From assembly GCA_050949825.1 (NCBI GenBank), contig JBMNGL010000001.1, positions 248,001 through 312,000 on the forward strand: 64,000 nt of DNA. The letters run 5' to 3'. Under the pieces are notes generated by a model that worked only from the letters and a program-made list of their open reading frames with translations, was not told the origin of the DNA and ran no database searches. This DNA comes from DTU019 sp050949825 (GTDB taxonomy: Bacteria > Bacillota > Syntrophomonadia > Syntrophomonadales > Syntrophomonadaceae). Below, piece by piece: positions 10,462 to 18,196 of this stretch (position 1 is its first letter; each line of letters starts with the position of its first letter). A program made the position numbers and the translations under genes.

Positions 10462-10567
10462 AGCATCCCTCTCCGTTTATACAAATCTTATAGTATAGTA
10501 TTAAGATGTCATCCTAATTGCTACTTTGGTTCTAATAAGGAAGCAAAATAAGGTTGTCACGGGGACG

Positions 10568-10634
10568 GGTTGTCACGGGGGTGGGGTTGTTGACAACTTA
10601 AAAAGTTGTCAACAACCCCACCCCCGTGACAACC
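10568..10634. repeat. Large palindrome, 32-bp perfect stem
   Basis: The left arm begins GGTTGTCACGGGGG at 10568 and the exact reverse complement ends at 10634, with a 3-base AAA centre (10600-10602). A partial extra copy of the arm (GGTTGTCACGGGGACGGG) lies just upstream. Together with the related palindrome at 11071-11142 it brackets the gin gene. No other gene is seen between 10462 and 10830. Confidence 0.85.
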
Positions 10635-10830
10635 CCCCTGATAAGCGCTAATGTCACTCACTCCAAAGAATGGTACAATCGTTGGTAGGGCAAGCCCGGC
10701 CTCTAGATGTATGCCGGAAAGACTTTCCAGGATAAGACGGTCACTACTTATAACATCCGCATGCTTATGTGCATACTGTAGGTATACCAGGATGAACGCT
10801 AAATCCAGCCGCAAAAGAGGAAGGATAAAA

Positions 10831-11052
10831 ATGATAATCAAGTCCTTATCGCCAGCCCCAACTCCAGCGCACCGCGATTGCGTGGTGCCGCGCTGTAGTG
10901 TATGTCATCAGATTCCCCGCGCGGGAATTCGCGGGGGGCTTAAACTATGCAAAGCCTTCTTGTGCCAGGAATGCGAATCAATATTAATGGCAACGCCGGT
11001 GGGCAGTAGTGATTATCATCGCATAATGGCAGGGTTGCGTTCGGTTTACTAA
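10831..11052 (+). CDS. gin: Gin-type sigma-G inhibitor (CsfB homologue)
   Basis: This 73-residue protein has a Gin/CsfB zinc-binding layout: CSVC (22-25), then GI, then FLCQECE (44-49), then a C-terminal Y...L segment. In B. subtilis Gin is made under sigma-F control and holds sigma-G (and sigma-E) inactive until engulfment ends. The start ATG at 10831 is chosen because AGAGGAAGG lies 5-8 bases upstream; the open frame extends further but without family similarity. The position just upstream of the decarboxylase and tmk genes is the same as for csfB in B. subtilis. The N-terminus has about 16 extra residues before the first cysteine. Confidence 0.75.
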   Translation: MIIKSLSPAPTPAHRDCVVPRCSVCHQIPRAGIRGGLKLCKAFLCQECESILMATPVGSSDYHRIMAGLRSVY

Positions 11053-11070
11053 TCTGTGCGGGTTTTCTAA

Positions 11071-11142
11071 GGGTTGTCAAGGGGTTGTCGCGGGGACGGG
11101 GTTGTTGACAACCCCGTCCCCGCGACAACCCCTTGACAACCC
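11071..11142. repeat. Large palindrome, 35-bp perfect stem
   Basis: The left arm begins GGGTTGTCAAGGGGTTGTCG at 11071. Its exact reverse complement ends at 11142, with only TG at the centre. It shares TTGTC, GGGGACGGGG and GTTGTTGACAAC modules with the palindrome at 10568-10634, so both belong to one family. It ends about 35 bases before the decarboxylase start and could also act as an RNA hairpin. Confidence 0.85.
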
Positions 11143-11175
11143 TGCTTGACCGGAGCGAGAGGGGAAGGAGTTTAA

Positions 11176-12615
11176 TTGTCGGTATCTGCACCGCTATTCG
11201 CTGCTATAGAGGAATACTGCCAGCTTTCCGGGCTAAGGCTTCATATGCCGGGACATGCCGGTTGTAAGGAGGCCTTTCCACAGGCATTCCACGATATTGT
11301 CAGCCTTGATTTAACTGAAATTGTCGGCCTGGATGACCTGCATAGCCCGGCTGGGCCAATTCAAGCTGCACAGGCTTTGTTGGCTCGGGCCTACGGCGCC
11401 CGGGCCAGTTATTTCCTGGTTAACGGGGCTAGCTCCGGCATCCACAGCCTTTTTTTGGGCCTGGATGCCGGAGCCAAAGTGTTGGTGCCCCGCAATGCCC
11501 ACCGGGCTTTCTTCGCAGGGATGGTGTTGAGTGGAGCGCATCCTGTCTACATACCGTGCCAGGTGGACCATATGGGGTTTGCGCTGGCCGTTGAGCCGCA
11601 GCAGATTGCCCAGCTGCTCTCGGCAAATAATGATGTGGCGGCGGCCTTTTTAGTCAGCCCCAGTTATTACGGCACTACCTGCCATGTATCCAGGATAACT
11701 GAACTGCTCAAGAACCTTGACATCCCCCTGCTGGTTGACGAAGCCCACGGAGGGCATTTTTACTTTCATCCCCAGTACCCGGGCACAGCCCTGGGCGGAG
11801 GTGCTGACGCAGCCATAAATGGATTGCACAAAACCTTACCTGTTCTGACCCAGGGGGCTTGCCTGCATATGGGGCAAACAGGTCTGGCTGCGGAGCGTTT
11901 TGTGAAAGCCTGCAGCTTATTGACTACCACCAGCCCTTCCTATCTGATTATGGCATCTATCGATTTAGCCAGAGATTGGATGGAGCGTCACGGGCGCCAG
12001 GCCCTGGATCGGGCCCTAAATCTTTCCCATTACTATCGTCAGAAAATTAACAGCATTAAAGGAATTAACACCCTGTTTCAGGAATTAATGATAACGGGAG
12101 TGGAGGCTGTAGATCCCTTAAAAGTAATGATATCGGTTCAGGATCTGGCTATTGACGGTTTTACCATATCACGATTGCTGCGTGAAGAATGGCATATACA
12201 GGTAGAATGGGAATCCCGCCATGCCATATTGGCCATGATGTCTGTTTTTCACCACCAAAAGGATTGGGAGCGTTTATTTCAAGCCCTGCGGCAAATCGCA
12301 AAACAGGCTGGATATAGGCGCTTTGCCGCAGAGCCCCCACCTGCTATGCCCCATCCCCGGGTGCTAATGAGTCCCCGCGAAGCCTTTTTCGCTTTCAAAA
12401 GGGGGGTGCCCTTCAAGGACAGTATTAATCATATTGCCGGGGAAATGGTGGTTCCTTATCCTCCGGGAATTCCCTGCCTGTTGCCGGGAGAAATGATTAC
12501 CCCGGAGGTCTATAGCTACTTGCAGGAGATGATCAGGAGCGGGGTTCGCCTGCAGGGGCCAAATTCCCCAAATTTGGATCAGATCAGCATAATTGATGAA
12601 CAGGAATTTTTATAG
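11176..12615 (+). CDS. Orn/Lys/Arg decarboxylase family protein (YaaO-like)
   Basis: The 479-residue protein is a fold-type I PLP enzyme of the ornithine/lysine/arginine decarboxylase family. LRLHMPGHAG (20-29) and LVNGASSGIHSLFL match the family N-terminal region. DEAHGGH (188-194) holds the PLP-contact aspartate, and Lys219 in GLHKTLPVLTQGA is the predicted Schiff-base lysine. The short C-terminal domain (from about 400) is as in YaaO/SpeA-type proteins. The start is TTG with AAGGAG five bases upstream. As in B. subtilis it directly precedes tmk. Whether it decarboxylates arginine, lysine or ornithine cannot be read from sequence. Confidence 0.92.
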   Translation: MSVSAPLFAAIEEYCQLSGLRLHMPGHAGCKEAFPQAFHDIVSLDLTEIVGLDDLHSPAGPIQAAQALLARAYGARASYFLVNGASSGIHSLFLGLDAGAKVLVPRNAHRAFFAGMVLSGAHPVYIPCQVDHMGFALAVEPQQIAQLLSANNDVAAAFLVSPSYYGTTCHVSRITELLKNLDIPLLVDEAHGGHFYFHPQYPGTALGGGADAAINGLHKTLPVLTQGACLHMGQTGLAAERFVKACSLLTTTSPSYLIMASIDLARDWMERHGRQALDRALNLSHYYRQKINSIKGINTLFQELMITGVEAVDPLKVMISVQDLAIDGFTISRLLREEWHIQVEWESRHAILAMMSVFHHQKDWERLFQALRQIAKQAGYRRFAAEPPPAMPHPRVLMSPREAFFAFKRGVPFKDSINHIAGEMVVPYPPGIPCLLPGEMITPEVYSYLQEMIRSGVRLQGPNSPNLDQISIIDEQEFL

Positions 12616-12625
12616 GAGATGTAAT

Positions 12626-13252
12626 ATGCGCCGAGGATTGTTGATAACCCTGGAAGGTATTGATGGCAGTGGTAAGACGACCTTGATCCGGCATTTACAG
12701 CAGGTGTGGCAGGATTATCCGCTTATCATGATTAGAGAACCGGGTGGAACCCTGATATCGGAAAAAATTCGAGATTTGCTGCTGAATGTAGAGAATAACC
12801 ATATCACCCCCCGAACGGAGGCCTTTTTATATGCTGCTGCCCGCAGTCAGGTGGTAGAACAATTAATCAGGCCTTCTTTGCAGGCAGGGAAATTGGTTTT
12901 AGCCGATCGTTATCTGGATTCCACCATTGCTTACCAGGGTTACGGACGGGGGTTGGATCTGCAGTTTCTGCACACCTTGAATCAGCTATGCACTGGTGGC
13001 CTGCTGCCCGATGCAACCCTGTTGTTGGACATTGATCCCCATCTGGGGCAATTGAGACGACAGCAAGAGACGGCCGATCGCTTGGAAAAGGAAGGCAGTG
13101 ATTTTCAAACCCGGGTGCGGGAAGGATATTTACAACTGGCCCAAATAGCCCCGGAGCGCATTCACATTATTAATGCCGCTCAGGCCTTTGTGGATGTGGC
13201 TGATGAGGCGGTTATATATCTGCAGCAAGTATTGCAGAGCCGGGGATGGTGA
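12626..13252 (+). CDS. tmk: Thymidylate kinase
   Basis: This 208-residue enzyme phosphorylates dTMP to dTDP. The P-loop GIDGSGKT is at residues 11-18, the DR(Y/H) motif is in LADRYLDSTIAYQGYGRG, and the TREPGGT equivalent is IREPGGT. The ATG at 12626 is chosen over upstream in-frame ATGs because AGGAG lies seven bases before it. It follows the decarboxylase gene by ten bases and overlaps or abuts yaaR. Confidence 0.95.
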   Translation: MRRGLLITLEGIDGSGKTTLIRHLQQVWQDYPLIMIREPGGTLISEKIRDLLLNVENNHITPRTEAFLYAAARSQVVEQLIRPSLQAGKLVLADRYLDSTIAYQGYGRGLDLQFLHTLNQLCTGGLLPDATLLLDIDPHLGQLRRQQETADRLEKEGSDFQTRVREGYLQLAQIAPERIHIINAAQAFVDVADEAVIYLQQVLQSRGW

Positions 13253-13257
13253 CGGAC

Positions 13258-13707
13258 ATGCGTATTGACCGTGATAAAAAGGGCTTGGATCGACTCAGGA
13301 CAGCAATGGGAAGTGGCATTCATGAGGTGAAAAAATCAGGCCCATCCTCCTTTCAACAGGAGCTATACCAGCAAAAGGAAGCTGAAGTTCACCTGGTTAT
13401 GGGGGCTATTTTACAAGAAGTGGATCGTATTAGTGAACGATTGCGGCGCACACTTTCCGTTCACGACCTGATGCAGTACAAAAATCGGGTCAAGGACTTT
13501 CTCCAAGAAGCCAGTGCCAGAGCGTATCTTCTCAAACAGGATGTTGGTGCCAATAGACGCGGGCGCACCATTCTGATCACCATAGACACAATCGATGCCG
13601 AAATTGAAGCGCTTTTAAGCGATTTCATGAAGAGAAAAAAGGATCCAGTCGATGTTCTCGCTGCTATAGACAAAATTCGCGGCCTCCTGGTGGATTTAAT
13701 GATATGA
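13258..13707 (+). CDS. yaaR: YaaR-family protein (DUF327)
   Basis: This protein of about 149 residues is of the YaaR family, all helical and without known catalytic function. Similarity covers HDLMQYKNRVKDFLQEA and RAYLLKQDVGANRRGRT to the C-terminus. ATG13246 (overlapping the tmk end) and ATG13258 are both possible starts; neither has a clear ribosome binding site and coupling to tmk is likely. The B. subtilis neighbour yaaQ is absent between tmk and this gene. Confidence 0.85.
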   Translation: MRIDRDKKGLDRLRTAMGSGIHEVKKSGPSSFQQELYQQKEAEVHLVMGAILQEVDRISERLRRTLSVHDLMQYKNRVKDFLQEASARAYLLKQDVGANRRGRTILITIDTIDAEIEALLSDFMKRKKDPVDVLAAIDKIRGLLVDLMI

Positions 13708-13729
13708 TCAATTAGGTGGAGATAGGGGT

Positions 13730-14692
13730 ATGGATTATTTATCAAGGGTGAGCGGCCAGCATCGCGCCGTCGACTTTTTACGTACCTTAATAGAGCACGA
13801 AAATCTGAGCCATGCATACCTATTTTATGGCCCGGCTGGTGTTGGTAAAATGACTGCTGCAGAATCATTTGCCGCTGTAATTTTGGCTGCGGAGGATCAG
13901 GCCGGGAAGGGCTTGCTGACAGGCCGGGTTCATCCTGATATGCTCATTGTGGAGCGGCTCCCGGACAAGACCCGTTTAGGAAAGGACCAGATCAGTAAAG
14001 AGGTGCAGCCCTGGCTGGCCTTAAAGCCATACCGTGCCCGGCATCGCCTGGTGATTATCCGCGATGCTCACCTGTTAACCCCGGAAGCGGGCAACGCTTT
14101 GCTTAAAACCCTGGAGGAACCCCCCGAATATGCGGTTATAATCCTGGTGGCAGATGAAGTGACCTTAATGGAAACCATATTGTCACGCTGTCAAATAGTC
14201 CGTTTTCAGGCTGTTGCGGAAGAGGATTTAGTTGCGATTTTAACTGAGCAAGGAATTGATATTGAACAGGCCCGTTGTGCGGCCCGGCTCAGCCAGGGGA
14301 GTGTGGCTGCAGCTGTGGCCTTTGCACAGGAAACGGGTCTGGCCGAGCAATGGAACACGGCCCATAGTATGGTGAAGTCATTGGCAGCAGGAAACATGGC
14401 AGCGGTGTTTGAGGCGGCGGAAAGTATTGAAAAGGCGCCGCATTTGCTCAGCCATATGCTCTCAACTATACTAAGAGATATATATGTGTACAGGTCTACC
14501 GGCAATGCTGCTTTGCTAATGATTGCTGAGCATGAAGGTCTGGCTCATGCTTTTTCCAGCGCATCAACAGATCGACTCCGGGATGCAGTAGGCAAGGTGC
14601 AGGCCATGCAAAAACAATTGCAGACCAATGTTAATCCCCTCACACTGGGTATTAATATGGCTTATGCAGTACGAGATGCCTTTTGGGATTAG
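13730..14692 (+). CDS. holB: DNA polymerase III delta' subunit
   Basis: This 320-residue clamp-loader subunit has the AAA+ fold with a P-loop-like GPAGVGKM at 34-41 and the SRC motif near residue 160 (ILSRCQIVRF), which supplies the arginine finger in the loader. The segment HPDMLIVE...LKTLEEPPE is typical. The CxxxCxxC zinc module that usually follows the P-loop in delta' proteins is not visible, since the region 45-65 has no cysteine. GGTGGAGATAGGGGT precedes the ATG. The position between yaaR and ricT is conserved. Confidence 0.92.
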   Translation: MDYLSRVSGQHRAVDFLRTLIEHENLSHAYLFYGPAGVGKMTAAESFAAVILAAEDQAGKGLLTGRVHPDMLIVERLPDKTRLGKDQISKEVQPWLALKPYRARHRLVIIRDAHLLTPEAGNALLKTLEEPPEYAVIILVADEVTLMETILSRCQIVRFQAVAEEDLVAILTEQGIDIEQARCAARLSQGSVAAAVAFAQETGLAEQWNTAHSMVKSLAAGNMAAVFEAAESIEKAPHLLSHMLSTILRDIYVYRSTGNAALLMIAEHEGLAHAFSSASTDRLRDAVGKVQAMQKQLQTNVNPLTLGINMAYAVRDAFWD

Positions 14693-14716
14693 AAATGGAT
14701 AGAGGAGGTCATTGAT

Positions 14717-15400
14717 TTGGCGTGGGTGGCAGGAGTACGTTTTAAACCCGCCGGAAAAATATATTATTTTGAATGCGAAGAGTTGCAGCTGGATGAGTAT
14801 GATCTGGTAATAGTTGAAACGGTGCGTGGTATTGAGTGCGGCCTGGTGGTAATGGGCAAGAAGGAAGTCCCGGAAAAGGATCTGGTCTTGCCGCTGAAGA
14901 AAGTGATGCGAAAAGCTTCTGAGCAGGATAAGGCCAGTTATGAGAAAAACAAGCAAAAGGAAAAAGAAGCCCTGGAGATCTGCAGGCAAAAGATCTATCA
15001 GCACAAGCTGCCCATGAGGCTGATTGATGCCGAATATACCTTTGACATGGGGAAGATTATCTTTTATTTTACAGCAGAAGGGCGGGTTGATTTTCGCGAG
15101 TTGGTCAAGGATTTGGCGGCCATTTTTAAAACCCGCATTGAATTGAGACAGATTGGGGTGCGAGACGAAGCCAAGATGATAGGCGGCATCGGAACCTGTG
15201 GGCGGGTACTGTGCTGCAGCAGTTTCCTGGGAGAGTTTGAACCGGTGTCAATAAAAATGGCCAAGGAACAGAACCTTTCCTTGAACCCTGCCAAGATATC
15301 CGGTATTTGTGGCCGCTTAATGTGCTGCCTTAAATATGAATCCGAACTATACGATATTAAAGGGCAGGAGGGGCGCAACCATAGAACGAACAGTGCGTGA
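14717..15400 (+). CDS. ricT: PSP1-domain protein RicT (YaaT)
   Basis: This 227-residue protein is of the YaaT/RicT family. In B. subtilis RicT forms the Y-complex with RicA and RicF, carries 4Fe-4S clusters, and affects RNase Y-dependent RNA processing, competence and sporulation. The conserved cysteines are present in CGRVLCC (161-167) and CGRLMCC (198-204). The TTG start has AGGAGGT eight bases upstream. The C-terminus stops about 20 residues after the last cysteines and is shorter than in Bacillus. It overlaps the yabA region. Confidence 0.92.
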   Translation: MAWVAGVRFKPAGKIYYFECEELQLDEYDLVIVETVRGIECGLVVMGKKEVPEKDLVLPLKKVMRKASEQDKASYEKNKQKEKEALEICRQKIYQHKLPMRLIDAEYTFDMGKIIFYFTAEGRVDFRELVKDLAAIFKTRIELRQIGVRDEAKMIGGIGTCGRVLCCSSFLGEFEPVSIKMAKEQNLSLNPAKISGICGRLMCCLKYESELYDIKGQEGRNHRTNSA

Positions 15401-15725
15401 GTTAAAAACCATCCTTCGTGAGATCATCCTTGAGGTAGGAGAATTGAAGGAGAGGATGGCGGTATTGGAACTGGCACAGCAGGAGCAGAGGTCCTGTTGG
15501 CCAGACCACAGCCAGGCTCCCAATGCTGCTGCAGCTGCCAGCCGTGGACCGGGTGAAGTGGCGGTGCCTGCAGACCAGGCGGACAGTCCTCCTCTAAAAA
15601 CCAGGACGAGCAGCTTGAGGCAGATTTACCACGAAGGCTATCATGTATGCCCGATGGCTTTTGGTGAAGAGAGAACAGATGATTGCTTGTTTTGTGTGGC
15701 CATGCTGGCCAGGGGCGAGGCATGA
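15381..15725 (+). CDS. yabA: Replication initiation control protein YabA (possible ATA start)
   Basis: YabA binds DnaA and DnaN and limits replication initiation. An N-terminal leucine-rich coiled coil (VRELKTILREIILEVGELKE) is followed by a linker and the C-terminal zinc module GYHVCPMAFGEERTDDCLFC. AGGAGGGG at 15366-15373 is spaced seven bases from an ATA codon at 15381. The first standard start in frame is GTG at 15393, 19 bases from that site. I give 15381 because of the spacing; 15393 is the conventional alternative. The start overlaps the ricT end. Confidence 0.85.
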   Translation: MERTVRELKTILREIILEVGELKERMAVLELAQQEQRSCWPDHSQAPNAAAAASRGPGEVAVPADQADSPPLKTRTSSLRQIYHEGYHVCPMAFGEERTDDCLFCVAMLARGEA

Positions 15726-16480
15726 CAAGGCCTGCCTGGGATGACAAAGTAGAGTCCTTGGATGATTTAATCCTGGGTGGATTCAAGATCATTCAACCAC
15801 GTCAAGGTTACCGCTTTTCCCTGGATGCAGTACTCCTGGCTCATTTCCCGGACTTGCATAATATCAATACGGCTATTGATCTGGGAACCGGTAATGGGGT
15901 TATCCCCTTGCTGCTGGCCTGTCGAAAGCCCACCCTGAATATCACCGGCATCGAGATTCAAGAAGAGATGGTTAAGCGAGCGCAGCGCAGTATCATTATG
16001 AATGGGGCAGAAAAGCGAATTGCCGTCAAATGCGTGGATATTCGAGTTATCCCCGCCTGTTTGCCGGCAAGACAGGCCGAGTTGATTACCTGTAATCCTC
16101 CTTTTTGGAGAGAGGGGGAAGGCCAATTAAGCCGTAATCGGGAAGCGGCCACCGCCCGTCATGAGATTGAGGTCAAATTAATGGACATCATTTCTGCCGC
16201 CGCCCATCTCCTGCAACCCCGGGGGCGTCTGGCTATGATTAATAGAGTAGTGCGCCTGCAGGAGATCAGACAGGCTTATGCTGCCTGTAACTTCACCATG
16301 ACGCGAATCAGAATGGTACAGTCATTCCCCGCAGAAGAAGCCAAACTGGTGCTTATAGAGGGTGCTTTGGGGGGAGATGGTCATGTCCTTGAGGAACCCC
16401 CTTTAGTAGTCTATCAAAGTCCGGGTATATATAGCCGGGAAATTAGCGCTATTTATGCAGCAGCCCTGGAGCGGGGATAA
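15722..16480 (+). CDS. yabB: tRNA/rRNA adenine-N6 methyltransferase, YabB/TrmN6 family
   Basis: This 252-residue SAM-dependent methyltransferase has motif I AIDLGTGNGVIPLLLA and the catalytic NPPF motif (CNPPFW), as in TrmN6, which methylates A37 of tRNA-Val. The ATG overlaps the yabA stop (ATGA). The location between yabA and rsmI is the same as in B. subtilis. The exact RNA target in this organism is inferred from the family. Confidence 0.88.
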   Translation: MTRPAWDDKVESLDDLILGGFKIIQPRQGYRFSLDAVLLAHFPDLHNINTAIDLGTGNGVIPLLLACRKPTLNITGIEIQEEMVKRAQRSIIMNGAEKRIAVKCVDIRVIPACLPARQAELITCNPPFWREGEGQLSRNREAATARHEIEVKLMDIISAAAHLLQPRGRLAMINRVVRLQEIRQAYAACNFTMTRIRMVQSFPAEEAKLVLIEGALGGDGHVLEEPPLVVYQSPGIYSREISAIYAAALERG

Positions 16481-16504
16481 AAACCGAGAAAGTGAAGATC
16501 TCAA

Positions 16505-17332
16505 ATGGGTAAGCTTTACATATGCGGCACCCCGATAGGGAACCTGGAGGATGTGAGCATCCGCTTGCTGAAAACCCTGCGCAAGGTGGATCTGATCGCT
16601 TGTGAGGACACCCGCCACACCGTAAAACTCTTGAACCGCTATAAGATTAAGAAGAGGTTGGTCAGTTACCATCAGTATAGCCAACCCCAACAGGAGGCTT
16701 TTCTAATGGCGGAATTATTGAGCGGCAAGGCGGTGGCATTGGTTACAGATGCTGGCATGCCAGGGATATCCGATCCGGGCCTGGGGTTGATTCGCAAGGC
16801 TATTGCCATGGGGGTGGAAATGGAAGTAGTGCCAGGTCCCACGGCTATGGTGACTGCTTTGACAATGTCCGGCCTGAATAGTGATGGATTTCTGTATGCA
16901 GGATTCCTGCCCAGGCAACAGAGACAGCGACAAAACGTATTGCGCGAGTTGGGGCAGGAAAAACGAACCCTCATCTTCTATGAGGCACCGCATCGTCTCT
17001 TGCATACCCTGCAGGATATGTTGGATATCTGGGGAGACAGAGATATGGCGGTAGCACGAGAATTGACCAAAATCCACGAAGAAATCCTTAGGGGCACTGT
17101 TTCAAGCAGTCTGCAGCATTTTAAACATAACCCTCCCCGCGGCGAAATCTGTCTGGTCATTGACGGCTACGACCCGCCCCTAAAAACCGCCGATCTGGAG
17201 ACCATCAGCCGGGAAGTTGATGAATTGATAGATCTGGGGATGACCAAAAAAGAGGCCTTCCAAAGGAAGGCGCATGAGTACGGTATGAAAAAATCCGTGA
17301 TATATAATTACTATGAAAATCATAAAGGGTAA
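16505..17332 (+). CDS. rsmI: 16S rRNA C1402 2'-O-methyltransferase RsmI
   Basis: This 275-residue member of the tetrapyrrole-methylase fold has the RsmI pattern: LYICGTPIGNLEDVSIR at the N-terminus, CEDTRHT, VTDAGMPGISDPG, VPGPTAM, and the ending KKEAFQRKA. It methylates C1402 in the 16S decoding centre together with RsmH. The ribosome binding site is weak, so expression may depend on read-through from yabB 24 bases upstream. It faces abrB tail to tail. Confidence 0.95.
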   Translation: MGKLYICGTPIGNLEDVSIRLLKTLRKVDLIACEDTRHTVKLLNRYKIKKRLVSYHQYSQPQQEAFLMAELLSGKAVALVTDAGMPGISDPGLGLIRKAIAMGVEMEVVPGPTAMVTALTMSGLNSDGFLYAGFLPRQQRQRQNVLRELGQEKRTLIFYEAPHRLLHTLQDMLDIWGDRDMAVARELTKIHEEILRGTVSSSLQHFKHNPPRGEICLVIDGYDPPLKTADLETISREVDELIDLGMTKKEAFQRKAHEYGMKKSVIYNYYENHKG

Positions 17333-17344
17333 TGGTCTTATGTA

Positions 17345-17596
17345 TCAGCTTACCTGTTTGCTTAATTCTGTCAGACAAGCCCTGCACAGGTTTTTGCCCT
17401 TGTAATTGGCAACCTCCTCGGCGTTGCCGCAAAAAATACAAGCGGGTTCATATTTCTTCAGGATGATTTTTTCATTGTCAACGTAGATTTCCAGGGCATC
17501 TTTCTCTTCGATACCCATGGTTCTTCTCAACTCAATGGGTATGACAATGCGACCCAGTTCATCCACTTTTCTTACTACGCCGGTCGACTTCATCAT
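17345..17596 (-). CDS. abrB: AbrB-family transition-state regulator
   Basis: This is an 83-residue DNA-binding protein. The SpoVT/AbrB swapped-hairpin domain is TGVVRKVDELGRIVIPIELR at the N-terminus, followed by a C-terminal CIFCGN...NLCRACL segment that may bind zinc. GGAGGG lies nine bases before the first of two adjacent ATGs. As in B. subtilis it lies on the opposite strand between rsmI and metG/metS. AbrB proteins repress post-exponential genes; targets here are unknown. Confidence 0.93.
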   Translation of the reverse strand: MMKSTGVVRKVDELGRIVIPIELRRTMGIEEKDALEIYVDNEKIILKKYEPACIFCGNAEEVANYKGKNLCRACLTELSKQVS

Positions 17597-17856
17597 AGGC
17601 TACAACCCTCCTTTTCTTTACAATATGCTTCCGAAACAAAGTATACCAATGTTGGGATAAATAGTCAAGAAAAATGGTGAAAATTAGTAATGAAATTGAT
17701 TATTTAACCATATAGGATGCATTTGGGAGTTATTTGTCGATTAATTGTTGAAAATTGCATGCAGGCCATTAGAGGCAGCCAGTATTTACAGGGAAGTCAG
17801 GGAGAGGAAATCCAGATAATTGGGGCGAGATTTCCTGTGGAAAGCAGAGGAGATAT

Positions 17857-18042
17857 GTGGAAAAAGACCGGAACCAGCAGGTTGTTTTGAAAACCATTCT
17901 TGGTTTTATGGTTTTGGTGTTTATAAGCAAGTTGTTTTTTGAGGGGGTGGCCCGTAGCCAGTCCCAATATCGCCTTGCCATCATCCGCTTTTGGACAGGG
18001 CTGATGAATACAGAAATATCATATCACCTGATCGGGGTTTAG
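17857..18042 (+). CDS. Small membrane protein, hypothetical
   Basis: A 61-residue frame starts at GTG with AGAGGAG four to five bases upstream. It contains one predicted membrane segment (VVLKTILGFMVLVFISKLFF) flanked by charged residues. I recognise no family. The ribosome binding site and membrane segment support it, but it could be chance. Two TGTGGAAA motifs (DnaA-box-like) lie just upstream. Confidence 0.35.
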   Translation: MEKDRNQQVVLKTILGFMVLVFISKLFFEGVARSQSQYRLAIIRFWTGLMNTEISYHLIGV

Positions 18043-18196
18043 CAACGTGTTTTGAAGGGATTAACATTATAAATTGTGTGGTAAACTATAGGAGATGCGC
18101 TGCGATATGCTTTTGCTAGCAAAAAACGGCAGCCAATTCTAAAACCCGCCTTGGAATAGTCTGGGGTAGGGACAAAATTTGACAGGAGGGTCAAAG

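Noticed and set aside
10750..10830. Sigma-F promoter of gin
   Set aside because: GCATA and GTATA occur but no GGnnAnAnT follows at proper distance.
18043..18196. T-box or S-box leader of metG
   Set aside because: No specifier stem, no T-box core and no terminator/antiterminator pair is visible.
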